DNA from: JACVRW01 sp963835705
Lineage (GTDB): Bacteria; Actinomycetota; Thermoleophilia; Solirubrobacterales; Thermoleophilaceae
DNA: 64,000 nt
Direction: 5' to 3'
NCBI GenBank assembly: GCA_963835705.1
Contig: CAWIGR010000010.1
Location: forward strand, 107,869-171,868
Below are positions 32,744 through 41,387 of this stretch, piece after piece (positions within the stretch are counted from its first letter, which is position 1; each line of letters begins with the position of its first letter). The notes below the pieces were generated by a model that did no database searches, was not told where the DNA came from, and saw nothing but the letters and a program-made list of their open reading frames with translations. The position numbers and the translations under genes were made by a program.

Positions 32744-34069
32744 ATGGCCATCCAGCAGCCCCCGGCGCGCACAGGCGAGGCCCGCCAGACGATCCTCGTC
32801 GACACCTTCACCGACGGCCTGCTCGGACCGGACGTCCCGATGCTCGGCCCGGTGGCCGACGGCGGCCACATCGTGTGGAACTCCACGCCGGGCTGCTGGG
32901 GCCCGATGATCACTCCCTCGATCCGCGGCGGGCACGAGGTGTGCCAGCCGGTCGCCGTGGAGGGCGCCCAGCCCGGCGACGCCGTGGCGATCCGCGTCAA
33001 GGACATCGAGGTCACCTCGCTCGCCACCTCGTCCGGCAACGACCAGCCCATGGAGGGCCGCTTCAACGGCGATCCCTACTGCGCGCCGGTCTGCCCCGAG
33101 TGCGGCACCGAGTGGCCCGAGACGCGGGTCGAGGGGATCGGCCCGGAGTCGGTGCGCTGCGCGAGCTGCGGCGCCGACTGCACGCCGTTCACCTTCACCA
33201 ACGGCTACACGATCGTCTTCGACGAGCTGCGCTCGATGGGCGTGACCGTCCCGCGCGAGGCCGCCGAGAGCTTCGCCCGGGAGGCCGCCCGCTACGCCGC
33301 GCTGCCGGACAGCTCGACCCAGAACCCGATCCTCGGATTCGCGCCCCACGACATCGTCGCGCTGGCCACCCGCATGCGGCCGTTTATGGGGCAGCTCGGC
33401 ACCTCGCCCTCCACCACGATCCCCGATTCCCACAACGCCGGCGACTTCGGCTCGTTCCTGGTCGGCGCGCCGCACCGCTTCGCGCTGGATGCGCAGGAGC
33501 TCCAGCGCCACAAGACCGACGGCCACATGGACGTCGACGCCGTGCGCGCCGGCGCGATCCTGGTCTGCCCCGTGAAGCTGGAGGGAGCGGGCGTCTACCT
33601 CGGCGACATGCACGCGCTCCAAGGCGACGGGGAGATCGCCGGGCACACCTGCGACACGTCCGGCACCGTCACCCTGCAGGTCGAGGTGATGAAGGGGCTC
33701 GGGATCGACGGGCCGGTCCTGTTCCCGCTCGAGGAGGACCTGCCGTTCCTCGCGAAGCCGCTGAGCGGCCCCGAGCGCGAGCGCGCGCTGGCGCTGGCCC
33801 GCCGGCACGGCATGGATGCGCTCGAGGAGTCCCAGCCGATCTCAGTGATCGGCACCGGGCCCGACCTCAACTCGGCCACCGACAACGGGCTCGCCCGCGC
33901 GGCGGAGCTGCTCGACATGACGGTCCCGGAGGTGATGAACCGGGCCACGATCGCCGGCGCCATCGAGATCGGCCGCCACCCGGGCGTCGTGCAGGTGACC
34001 TTCCGCGCCCCGGCCGAGCGGCTCGAGTCCCGCGGCCTGCTCGGCTACGCGGAGGAGCAGTACGGATAG
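32744..34069 (+). CDS. Acetamidase/formamidase family amidohydrolase
   Basis: A 441-residue enzyme with a strong AGGAGG site. Family motifs: SGNDQPMEG, TIPDSHNAGDFGS, and YLGDMHALQGDGEIAGH, the metal-binding core that also holds the acid residues for amide hydrolysis. An extra zinc-ribbon-like insert carries CPECG and CASCG at about 116-120 and 136-140. It likely releases ammonia from formamide or a related amide. An amino-acid ABC transporter follows, so nitrogen acquisition is a reasonable theme. Confidence 0.9.
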   Translation: MAIQQPPARTGEARQTILVDTFTDGLLGPDVPMLGPVADGGHIVWNSTPGCWGPMITPSIRGGHEVCQPVAVEGAQPGDAVAIRVKDIEVTSLATSSGNDQPMEGRFNGDPYCAPVCPECGTEWPETRVEGIGPESVRCASCGADCTPFTFTNGYTIVFDELRSMGVTVPREAAESFAREAARYAALPDSSTQNPILGFAPHDIVALATRMRPFMGQLGTSPSTTIPDSHNAGDFGSFLVGAPHRFALDAQELQRHKTDGHMDVDAVRAGAILVCPVKLEGAGVYLGDMHALQGDGEIAGHTCDTSGTVTLQVEVMKGLGIDGPVLFPLEEDLPFLAKPLSGPERERALALARRHGMDALEESQPISVIGTGPDLNSATDNGLARAAELLDMTVPEVMNRATIAGAIEIGRHPGVVQVTFRAPAERLESRGLLGYAEEQYG

Positions 34070-34127
34070 GTCCAGGGCCCGGTATATCCTCGGCCCGACC
34101 GTCCGCAACTAGGGAACGGGGACTCGC

Positions 34128-35004
34128 ATGCTTCGGAGCCACAGGCTCATCGCCCTGGCGCTGGTCGTTGCCGCTCTGGCCGTAATGGCCGCCTGCGGCT
34201 CCGACGACGATGACGACGGAGGTGGCGGGCGAGGCCGCCACGACCGAGCAGGCCAACGCGTGCGCGAAGGACCAGCTCGCCCTGAAAAACGCCCGGCAGC
34301 TGACCGTCGGCACCGACAAGCCGGCGTTCCCGCCCTACTTCGTCGACGACGACCCCACCAACGGCAAGGGGTTCGAGAGCGCCGTGGCCTACGCGGTCGC
34401 GGACGAGCTCGGGTTCGCGAAGGACGAGGTCGAGTGGACCGTGGTGCCGTTCAACGCGTCCTACGCGCCGGGGCCGAAGGACTTCGACTTCGACATCAAC
34501 CAGATCTCGATCACGCCGCAGCGCGGGAAGGTGGTCGACTTCTCGAGCCCGTACTACACGGCGCCGCAGGCAGTGGTCACGCCCAAGAACTCCGAGTTCG
34601 CGAACGCGCAGACGTTCGCCGACCTGGAGGGCGCCACGGTCGGCGTGCAGGTCGGCACCACCAGCCTCGACGCGGTGACGGAGGTGATGCAGCCGGCGGA
34701 GGAGCCGAAGGTCTTCAACGACTCCAATGACGTCGTCACGGCGCTGAAGCAGGGCCAGGTCGACGCGGTCGTCGTGGACCTCCCCACCGCCTTCTACGTG
34801 ACCGCCGCGCAGGTGCCGAACTCGAAGATCGTCGGCCAGTTCAGCGCGCCGGGCGGCGACTCGTTCGGGCTCCTGCTCGAGAAGGACTCGGAGCTGACCG
34901 AGTGCGTGGACCAGGCGATCGCCGCACTCGAGGAGAGCGGCCAGCTCGAGCAGATCACCAACAAGTGGATGGGCGCAGCGGCGGGCGCGCCGGAGCTGCG
35001 CTGA
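34128..35004 (+). pseudogene. Amino-acid ABC transporter binding lipoprotein, frameshifted at the linker
   Basis: The first frame gives a lipoprotein signal (LALVVAALAVMAACGSDDDD). Near 34215 the frame moves by one base and continues AATTEQANACAKDQLALKNA, then the family 3 binding protein: LTVGTDKPAFPPYF, FDFDINQISITPQRG, VDFSSPYYTAPQAVV, VGVQVGTTSL. The length is a multiple of three plus one, consistent with one extra base in the GAC/GGN-rich linker. The binding domain itself is intact, so a sequence error is likely and the gene may well be functional. Confidence 0.82.
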
Positions 35005-35840
35005 GCGCCGATCGTCGCGCCGTACGCGAAGCCGCCCGCCGCCGGCGGGCTCAGCGCGGCGCGGCGATCTCGGCCTTCTCGACCGTCGTCGTGCTCGGCG
35101 CGCTCGCGGCGCTGATCCTGACGAGCAAGGGCTGGCCGACCGTCCGCGACACGTTCTTCTCTTGGAGCGCGTTCAAAGACGCCTTCCCCGACGTGCTCGA
35201 CGGCTTCTGGCTCGACATCCAGATCTTCCTGGTCGTGGAAGTGGCCGTGCTGGTGCTCGGCCTCGTGGTGGCGGTGTTGCGCTCCACTCGCAGCCCGGCC
35301 CTCTTCCCCGTGCGCATGCTCGGGGCGACCTACACGGACCTGTTCCGCGGCATCCCGACCATCCTGTGCGTGTACCTGATCGGGTTCGGTATCCCCGCGC
35401 TCGAGCTGTCGGGTCTGCCCACCGACCCGGTCGTGCTGGGCGGGATCGCTTTGACCCTCTCGTACTCGGCCTACGTCGCGGAGGTGTACCGGGCCGGGAT
35501 CAACTCGATACATCCGAGCCAGCGGTCTGCGGCCCTGGCGCTCGGGCTCACGCCGGGACAGTCCACCCGCTTCGTCGTGCTGCCGCAGGCGGTGCGGCGG
35601 GTGGTGCCGCCGCTTCTGAACGACTTCATCGCCCTGCAGAAGGACGTGGCGCTGGTGTCGATCCTCGGGCCGCTCGAGGCCTTCCGGGTGGCCCAGATCG
35701 AGGCGTCCTCCACGTTCAACTACACGCCGCTGGTGGCGGCGGCCTTCCTCTACCTGCTGGTGACCGTGCCGATGGCACGCATCGTCGACCGGATGCAGGC
35801 GCGGACTCAGCTGCGCCGCGGTGGGGTGGCGCCCGCGTGA
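35001..35840 (+). CDS. Amino-acid ABC transporter permease
   Basis: A membrane protein of about 279 residues with one N-terminal helix and five core helices. The EAA-type loop is SAALALGLTPGQSTRFVVLP and the front has YTDLFRGIPTILCVYLIGFG, both typical of HisMQ-type permeases for polar amino acids. No ATG or GTG fits near the start; CTG at 35001 would overlap the binding-protein stop by 4 nt, otherwise GTG at 35088 in the first helix. The stop overlaps the ATPase GTG. Confidence 0.9.
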   Translation: MSADRRAVREAARRRRAQRGAAISAFSTVVVLGALAALILTSKGWPTVRDTFFSWSAFKDAFPDVLDGFWLDIQIFLVVEVAVLVLGLVVAVLRSTRSPALFPVRMLGATYTDLFRGIPTILCVYLIGFGIPALELSGLPTDPVVLGGIALTLSYSAYVAEVYRAGINSIHPSQRSAALALGLTPGQSTRFVVLPQAVRRVVPPLLNDFIALQKDVALVSILGPLEAFRVAQIEASSTFNYTPLVAAAFLYLLVTVPMARIVDRMQARTQLRRGGVAPA

Positions 35841-36586
35841 CTGTTCCCGTCCTCGAGCTGCAGGGCGTGACGAAGGCCTATGGGGATGTGGCCGTCCTGC
35901 GCGGAATCGACCTCGCGGTGAACGAGCACCAGGCGATCGCGCTGATCGGGGCGTCCGGCTCCGGCAAGTCGACGCTGCTGCGCTGCGTGGACCTGCTCGA
36001 GGAGATCGACGACGGCGACGTGCTGCTCGACGGCGCGGTGATCACCGACCCCTCGGTCGACCCGGTGCCGGTCCGGCGGCGGCTGGGGCTCGTGTTCCAG
36101 TCGTTCAATCTGTTCCCCCACCTGACCGTGCTCGACAACGTCGTGCTCGGACCAGCCCGGGCGCAGGGCAAGGGACGCCCGGAGGCCGTGGACACGGCGC
36201 GCCAGCTGCTGGAGCGGTTCGGGCTCGGGCAGCGCGCCTCGGACTATCCCGACCGCCTCTCGGGCGGCCAGCAGCAGCGCGTTGCGATCGTGCGCGCCCT
36301 GGCCACCCGCCCGCGCGCGCTGCTGCTCGACGAAATCACGAGCGCGCTGGATCCGGAGCTGGTCGGCGAGGTGCTCGCGCTCGTCCGCGAGCTGAAGGAC
36401 GAGGGGATGACGATGCTGATCGCGACCCACGAGATGAGCTTCGCGCGCGACGTGGCCGACGAGGTCTGCTTCCTGCACGACGGTCGCATCCTCGAGCGCG
36501 GCGAGCCGGGCCGGGTGCTATCGGCGCCGGTGCAGCCGGAGACGCAGCGATTCCTGCGGCGGCTGCTGGAGGCCGGCAGGGTCTGA
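35837..36586 (+). CDS. Amino-acid ABC transporter ATP-binding protein
   Basis: A 249-residue ATPase. Motifs: Walker A GASGSGKST, Q-loop FQSFNLFPHLTV, signature LSGGQQQR, Walker B LLLDEITSALD (isoleucine instead of the common proline) and H-loop IATHEM. The layout matches GlnQ/HisP-type proteins. It is the last gene of the binding protein-permease-ATPase operon, with a GTGA overlap to the permease. Confidence 0.96.
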   Translation: MTVPVLELQGVTKAYGDVAVLRGIDLAVNEHQAIALIGASGSGKSTLLRCVDLLEEIDDGDVLLDGAVITDPSVDPVPVRRRLGLVFQSFNLFPHLTVLDNVVLGPARAQGKGRPEAVDTARQLLERFGLGQRASDYPDRLSGGQQQRVAIVRALATRPRALLLDEITSALDPELVGEVLALVRELKDEGMTMLIATHEMSFARDVADEVCFLHDGRILERGEPGRVLSAPVQPETQRFLRRLLEAGRV

Positions 36587-36675
36587 GCCCTGAGCCGGGG
36601 AAAACCGATAGCGAAGCCGGACGCGAGATCGAGCGGCCGCGTCGACTACTGAACCGCACTAGAATCGGTCTTCGC

Positions 36676-36746
36676 GCGGGCGTGGTGTAACGGCTGCACT
36701 AGACCCTTCCAAGGTCTCGGTACCGGTTCGAGTCCGGTCGCCCGCT
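36676..36746 (+). tRNA. tRNA-Gly(TCC)
   Basis: A 71-nt tRNA. Acceptor GCGGGCG pairs with CGCCCGC, discriminator T(U). The anticodon loop CTTCCAA gives TCC and the T-arm has GGTTCGAGTCC. It lies beside a broken HNH endonuclease gene encoded on the other strand. Confidence 0.95.
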
Positions 36747-36774
36747 TCCACCGCAGCCGTTGCGGCGTGCGTTA

Positions 36775-37056
36775 GGACGGCTCGGAGCGATCCTCTTCGC
36801 CGAGCGGTCCGCCGCCTGTGGCAGTTGGCGCAGACCACTTCGCATTTCGCGATCTCGTCGAGGATGCTCTGCCAGCTTCGGTACGGCAGTGCTTGCGCCA
36901 CGTCGAACGACTTGTCGCCAAGGTGGTCGACTCGAGGACCACAGCATCGCGCTCGCCGCAATCGGTGCAGGGATGCGTGCGGAAGTACTCGATGGGATAG
37001 GTCGTCCGCTCGAGAGCGAGCAGCTGCTTTCGCCGCCGGGCCTGGAATCTTAGCTT
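36775..37056 (-). pseudogene. HNH endonuclease remnant, frameshifted, beside tRNA-Gly
   Basis: One frame reads KQLLALERTTYPIEYFRTHP then CTDCGERDAVVLE; at 36930/36931 one base is missing and the protein continues FDHLGDKSFDVAQALPYRSW, then EIAKCEVVCANCHRRRTARR. This is the CxxC...(F/D)H...C..CH pattern of small HNH nucleases. The N-terminus runs into the end of the phosphotriesterase gene with no start codon, and the C-terminus has no stop before the tRNA. So it is truncated at both ends. Confidence 0.7.
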
Positions 37057-38003
37057 CCCAGCCAGCGTTTCGGATTCTCGACCATCATCTGATCGAGTTG
37101 CTCGTCCGTCATCCCGCGCTCCCTGAGCTCGGGGATGACACGCTCGAACAGAAACGTCATCGACCAGTCCGGCACCTCGTTCGCCTTCAGGTACTCCTGG
37201 ACCTCGAGCGGGAACCAGTCGATCGTGCAGCAGTAGTCCTGGGACAGGAACATGCGGTCCGCGTGGCCTTGCTCGAGCAGGGCCAGGACGGTCTTCTGGC
37301 GCTGCTCGGTGGGCAGGAATAAGTCGAGCCCGTAGCGGTCCATTCCGATCCAGCAGCCGGTGTCCAGCAGGCGCTCGATGTAGTCGAGATCGTCGGTGTC
37401 GCCGGTGTGGGCGACCTGCACCTTCGTTGGGTCGACTCCCTCCTCCTCGAAGATGCGCATCTGCTCGAGCCCGGTGCCGCTGGCCGGGCGCGAGTGGGCC
37501 ATTATCGGCCGGCCGGTCTGGATCGACGCGCGTGCCGCGGCGCGGTGGATCTTCTCGACGTTCGGCGTCACGCCCGGCTCGTCCGCGGCGCACTTGATGA
37601 AAGCCGCCTTGATGCCCGTGCCCTGGATCCCGTGCTCGATCTCGTGGACGAAGATGGCCGCGACGGCGTCCTCGTCGCGGTGGAGGAGGAACTGCGGGAG
37701 GTGGTCGTAGGTGTAGACGCCCGTTGCGAGCGCGACCTGCAGCCCGCTCTCGTCCGCCACGCGCTTGCTGAAGGCGGCGTCGCGGTAGAGGAACATGGCG
37801 CTCGGCTCGACGACGGTCTTGACCCCGTGTCCCTTGACCCCGTTCGCTTCGTGCATCGCGGCTTCCCACTCCCGCTGCTCGTCGTAGAGATGGGGGAACT
37901 GGAAGCGGCCCGCCTCGTCGACGGTCCGGAAGTGCTCGTGGATCAGCGTGACGCCGAGCTCCTCGGCGTCGACGGGCCCGTTCACGGTCTCGACTGTCGG
38001 CAT
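37050..38003 (-). CDS. Phosphotriesterase-family amidohydrolase
   Basis: A 317-residue TIM-barrel enzyme. Metal ligands are visible as HEH at 22-24, the carboxylated-lysine region AAFIKCAADEPG, then IMAHSRPASGTG, VAHTGDTDD and a late SQDY aspartate. This is the phosphotriesterase-like lactonase/hydrolase plan; many members hydrolyse lactones rather than organophosphates. It stands alone on the minus strand with a short membrane-protein gene upstream. Confidence 0.9.
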   Translation of the reverse strand: MPTVETVNGPVDAEELGVTLIHEHFRTVDEAGRFQFPHLYDEQREWEAAMHEANGVKGHGVKTVVEPSAMFLYRDAAFSKRVADESGLQVALATGVYTYDHLPQFLLHRDEDAVAAIFVHEIEHGIQGTGIKAAFIKCAADEPGVTPNVEKIHRAAARASIQTGRPIMAHSRPASGTGLEQMRIFEEEGVDPTKVQVAHTGDTDDLDYIERLLDTGCWIGMDRYGLDLFLPTEQRQKTVLALLEQGHADRMFLSQDYCCTIDWFPLEVQEYLKANEVPDWSMTFLFERVIPELRERGMTDEQLDQMMVENPKRWLGS

Positions 38004-38064
38004 GCAGGTTCCTTCCCGGTGGCGTGCGGGGCGGAAGCTACCTGCGGGTACTCGGGCTCGCGGT

Positions 38065-38316
38065 TTAGGCGTAGCGCGGCTGCTCGCCACGCTCCCCGCG
38101 GGCGTCGAGCACGGCGCCGAGCAGCACCCCGCCGGCCGTGACGAGGAGGGCGATGATCAACCGCACCACCCAGGCGCCGTCGATGCCTTGCTGAAGCGCC
38201 GCGCCCAGGGCGAGCACGAGCGGGAACAGAAGCGGAAGCCACTTCCACTTCCCGGACGCGGCGTAGCCGAAGCCGAGGCCGGCGATGAAGAAGAGGACGT
38301 AGGCGGCGATCCCCAC
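38065..38316 (-). CDS. Small membrane protein (83 aa)
   Basis: An 83-residue protein with three hydrophobic segments (IAAYVLFFIAGLGFGYAA, LPLLFPLVLALGAAL and VVRLIIALLVTAGGVLLGAV) and a short arginine-rich tail. No family is recognised. It lies between the phosphotriesterase-like gene and tRNA-Trp on the same strand. Confidence 0.65.
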   Translation of the reverse strand: MGIAAYVLFFIAGLGFGYAASGKWKWLPLLFPLVLALGAALQQGIDGAWVVRLIIALLVTAGGVLLGAVLDARGERGEQPRYA

Positions 38317-38367
38317 GGGCCGATCATTCCCAGCGGGCGAACCTGCGAATCACGGAACGGTCGAAAG

Positions 38368-38440
38368 CGGGGCAGCCAGGACTCGAACCTGGAACCACCG
38401 GTTTTGGAGACCGGGGCTCTGCCAATTGAGCTACTGCCCC
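38368..38440 (-). tRNA. tRNA-Trp(CCA)
   Basis: A 73-nt tRNA. Acceptor GGGGCAG pairs with CTGCCCC, discriminator G. The D-stem is GCTC/GAGC, the anticodon loop CTCCAAA gives CCA, and the T-arm has GGTTCGAGTCC. Intact. Confidence 0.95.
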
Positions 38441-38495
38441 TCGGCAGCCGATTCTAGGTGCAAGCGGGCGGCGCGATGTCGTCTGGTTCTGGTGG

Positions 38496-38507
38496 GAACA
38501 TATGTTC
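38496..38507. repeat. Palindrome GAACATATGTTC (left flank of IS)
   Basis: This 12-bp palindrome is identical to 39832-39843 and to the core of 12521-12534. It directly touches the left terminal repeat of the insertion sequence, so together with the right copy it looks like a target duplication. Because the site is palindromic, the true duplication could be any even length from 2 to 12 bp. Confidence 0.7.
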
Positions 38508-39831
38508 CCTCTCGATTCGGATGGAGATGGTTTTCAGACGTGGGGGGCGGCGGGCGACTCGCGTCGCGATGGAGGTTCCGCGATGTGTCGATCCCGCTCC
38601 GGCGGTGGCCGGGTAGTCCGCGACGGCTGGTATGGGAAGCCGCCGCCCGGCGCCAGCGTTGGCTGTGCAGCCGGCCACGGTGATCGGCCGCATCGCTTCA
38701 CGCCGACGCTGACGCGCCAGCAGCCGCGCTGGCGGCGCCGCTGGGTTCTGCTTGAGTGCTCGACGCGGGTCGAGGTGTGGAGGGCCAGGCGGGCGCGCGG
38801 CGCTACCGTTCGCCGCCGCGAGGTCGGCGAGGCGCTGGCGCTGGTGGCGCGCGGGCGACCTATCGCGACGCCGCGTTCGCCGCCGCCGCCAGGCGACCGC
38901 TGCCCGCCGCGCGCTGAGCGGCCGGGCCGGCGCCGCGACGTGCGCGCGACGGCAGCTGGTCGCACTGGGTCGACGTCTTCAGCGAGCCGCTGTGCGCGGG
39001 CTGCTGCCGAGCGGTGGCCGGAGGTGCTGGTCATCGATAGCGCCGAGCTGCAGGTCAGAGCGCCCGCCGCGCCAAGCTTCCCGTGATCGCGCGGTCGGGC
39101 GCGACCCCGCCCCCAAGGACGCTGTCGACCGCTGCGGGTCTGGCGCTCGAGGCCAGCCGGTCGCGCTGCTGCTTCGAGCGCTTCTGCGCGCGCTCCGCGG
39201 CCGGCCGCGAGTGGTGATCAGCGACATGGACAACGCGACGCGGCTCGGCCTGACACACGCCTTCGCCGACCACGGCGGCGGGCTGCCGGACATGCGCATC
39301 GGCGAGTGGCACCTCGGCCGCGCGCTGCGCCGCCGCATCCCAGACGACATGGCCGCCGATCCCGCCACTCGGTCACGCAGCGCCTCGGACCCGCCTTCTA
39401 CGCGCCCGCGCGCTGGCGGGCGTTCGTCGACGCCGTCGAAAGCGACACCGAGCCCGAACGCACGGCCCGCTCACCGGGCTGCTGCGCTGGATCGACGACC
39501 ACGGAGCGCGCGTGGACATCAGGCGGCCACGCGCGACCCGCGCGTCCCGAACTCGACCTCACCCGTCGAGGCACCGTTGGCCGAGGTCAAGCGCCGGCTC
39601 GAGCACCGCGCCGGCGTCCTCACCAACCTCGCCCGCATGACAAGCTGCTCGCGCTCATGGCGCTCGACCTACGCGGCGAAACCGACCGCCGCGGTGGGCC
39701 GACCGGCTGCGCGAACGGACCTACCTCGGCGGCGGCCACGCCGCCCAGCAACGCCCCCACGACGACCCCAGGGGCATCGCCTCGCTCACCGCCTAGAGCC
39801 GCCCCCGACCATCTCCATCCGAATCGAGAGG
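38508..39831 (+). mobile_element. Degenerate insertion sequence with 24-bp perfect terminal inverted repeats
   Basis: The ends, 38508-38531 and 39808-39831, are exact reverse complements over 24 bp (starting CCTCTCGATTCGGATGG). Between them, transposase-like pieces are spread over three frames: DRPHRFTPTLTRQ near 38690, VLVIDSAEL near 39023, VVISDMDNATRLGLTHAFAD near 39211, VEAPLAEVKRRLEHRAGVLT near 39565, KLLALMALDLRGETDR near 39650. The first D, second D and late E fit a DDE transposase. Several frameshifts make it inactive. The IS family is not identified. Confidence 0.78.
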
Positions 39832-39843
39832 GAACATATGTTC
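39832..39843. promoter_or_regulatory. LexA-box-like palindrome over the start codon of copy 2
   Basis: GAACATATGTTC followed by G, preceded by G instead of C, so one outer base differs from the SOS consensus. The ATG of the second LAGLIDADG-like gene lies inside it, in the same place as in copy 1. It is also the right flank of the IS. Confidence 0.5.
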
Positions 39844-40614
39844 GTAATGCCGCGCCGCTCCAAGACTGAGTTTGCCTCCGTACTGACCCTCATGGAGATA
39901 GGCCATGGCGATTACGCGATTGCCCGCCTCACAGGCGTGCCCCGAAGCACCGTGGCCGGGTGGCGTCGTGGGCAGGGGATCTCCCGCCATCTACGTGAGG
40001 CGACAGCACGGCCGGGCTGGCGGCCACAGTGCCCAGCCGCCTATTCGTACCTGCTCGGGGCGTATCTCGGAGACGGCCACGTCGCCGTGTTCTCAACGCG
40101 TTCCGCATCGCTGATCATCACGCTCGACTCGAGGTATCCGGCGATCATCGCGGAGGTTCACGGGGCAGTAGCGGCCGTTTTTCCAGGCGTGGGCGTCCAC
40201 GAGTTCTTGCGCATGGAGGGCAGCGTCACTGCCGTGCAGGCGAATCACCCGGCACTCCCATTTGCGTTCCCCCAGCATGGACCAGGCAAGAAGCACACGC
40301 GCAGAATCCTCCTGTCGGAGTGGCAACGCGAGCTCACCCACGCCTACCCGAAGGAGCTCCTGCGGGGCCTCATCCACTCGGACGGGTGCAGGACCATCAA
40401 CCGCTTCACGACGAAGCTACCTAGCGGACGGATCGCCGAGTACAAGTATCCGCGCTACTTCTTCTCGAATCTCTCCGAAGGCATCCGGGCCATCTTCTGC
40501 GAGCACTGCGATCTGCTCGGCATCCGGTGGACTCAGTCGAACCCACGCAACATCTCGGTGTCCCATCGGAAGAGCGTTGCGCGCCTCGACGAGTTCGTCG
40601 GTCCGAAGGGATGA
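39838..40614 (+). CDS. HTH + LAGLIDADG-like endonuclease family protein (copy 2)
   Basis: A 258-residue protein from the ATG inside the palindrome. It has a helix-turn-helix (YAIARLTGVPRSTVAGWRRG), LLGAYLGDGHV (Asp79), FPQHGPGKKH, and LLRGLIHSDGC (Asp182), the same order as copy 1 at 11778-12527. The C-terminal YPRYFFSNLSEGIRAIFCEH and the end FVGPKG are typical of the family. The frame is intact although an IS ends at base 39831, right before its start. It points toward tRNA-Leu(TAG), 14 bp away on the other strand. Endonuclease activity is inferred. Confidence 0.82.
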   Translation: MFVMPRRSKTEFASVLTLMEIGHGDYAIARLTGVPRSTVAGWRRGQGISRHLREATARPGWRPQCPAAYSYLLGAYLGDGHVAVFSTRSASLIITLDSRYPAIIAEVHGAVAAVFPGVGVHEFLRMEGSVTAVQANHPALPFAFPQHGPGKKHTRRILLSEWQRELTHAYPKELLRGLIHSDGCRTINRFTTKLPSGRIAEYKYPRYFFSNLSEGIRAIFCEHCDLLGIRWTQSNPRNISVSHRKSVARLDEFVGPKG

Positions 40615-40628
40615 GGGACGACCTCAGG

Positions 40629-40712
40629 TGCGGGCGGAGGGACTCGAACCCCCACGGCCTTTCGGCCACCAGGACCTAAACCTGGCGCGTATTCCAGTTC
40701 CGCCACGCCCGC
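40629..40712 (-). tRNA. tRNA-Leu(TAG)
   Basis: An 84-nt class II tRNA. Acceptor GCGGGCG pairs with CGCCCGC, discriminator A. The anticodon loop TTTAGGT gives TAG; the long variable arm (GGCC-GAAA-GGCC) and TTCGAGT loop are present. Intact, 14 bp from the end of the LAGLIDADG-like gene. Confidence 0.95.
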
Positions 40713-40757
40713 GTGACACCGGCGCAAGCCGGTCAGACACAGGGTATTGTCACCTCG

Positions 40758-41258
40758 ATGGCCGACACGGTCCTGATCCATCCGAACCGTGACAAGGCTG
40801 AGTCCAAGGCCACCAGGGCGGGGGTGATCCTTCTCCTCCTTGTGAGCGCGGCGCTCGTTCTCGTGATCACGCTCGGTGGTTGGTCCCAGCTTCAGGGCGC
40901 TCAGCCCGTCTCGTTCGCCTACGTGATCGTCCTTGTCGTGATGGCGTTCTTCGTCGCGCGCTGGAACCGGGGCGTCCTTCCGGTCGCCGCCGCGCTCGCC
41001 ATCCTGTTCGCCGTCGTCGCGGCCGTCGCCGGTCCCGCCTGGTTCGAACGCGACAAGGCCGGCTTCGACGACCCGACGCTCGAGCCGGCCATCCTCGGCC
41101 TCTTGACGATCATCCTCGTCCCGGTACAGCTCCTGCTGATCGCCTTCGCATTGCGCGGCTTCCAGCAGCAGTGGAACGTGGAGATCGAGGTGACTCGCGA
41201 CGAGGCCGAGCGCTACCGGCGCGGTGACCGCGAGCCGGGTCAGGTCCAACCCGCGTAA
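40758..41258 (+). CDS. Membrane protein of unknown function (166 aa)
   Basis: A 166-residue protein with about four membrane helices: VILLLLVSAALVLVITLGG, FAYVIVLVVMAFFVARW, VAAALAILFAVVAAVAG and LGLLTIILVPVQLLLIAF. The C-terminal part is cytoplasmic and charged (QQWNVEIEVTRDEAERYRRG). Such proteins are common in actinobacteria without a known role. It sits between tRNA-Leu(TAG) and tRNA-Leu(CAA). Confidence 0.8.
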   Translation: MADTVLIHPNRDKAESKATRAGVILLLLVSAALVLVITLGGWSQLQGAQPVSFAYVIVLVVMAFFVARWNRGVLPVAAALAILFAVVAAVAGPAWFERDKAGFDDPTLEPAILGLLTIILVPVQLLLIAFALRGFQQQWNVEIEVTRDEAERYRRGDREPGQVQPA

Positions 41259-41291
41259 CGGCCGCCATACGGCGGCTTACGATTAGTGTCG

Positions 41292-41374
41292 GCCCGGGTG
41301 ATGGAAGGGAAGACATGGGGTCCTCAAAAGGCCCTGCCCGCAAGGGCGTGTGGGTTCGAATCCCACCCCGGGCA
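41292..41374 (+). tRNA. tRNA-Leu(CAA)
   Basis: An 83-nt class II tRNA. Acceptor GCCCGGG pairs with CCCGGGC, discriminator A. The anticodon loop CTCAAAA gives CAA; the variable arm GCCC-GCAA-GGGC and GGGTTCGAATCCC T-arm are present. Unlike the other two leucine tRNAs in the window it has no endonuclease gene beside it. Confidence 0.95.
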
Positions 41375-41387
41375 CATGTAGGCCTCG

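Noticed and set aside
38752..40614. 620-codon open frame on the plus strand
   Set aside because: It runs through the degenerate IS in a mixed frame. The real protein starts at 39838.
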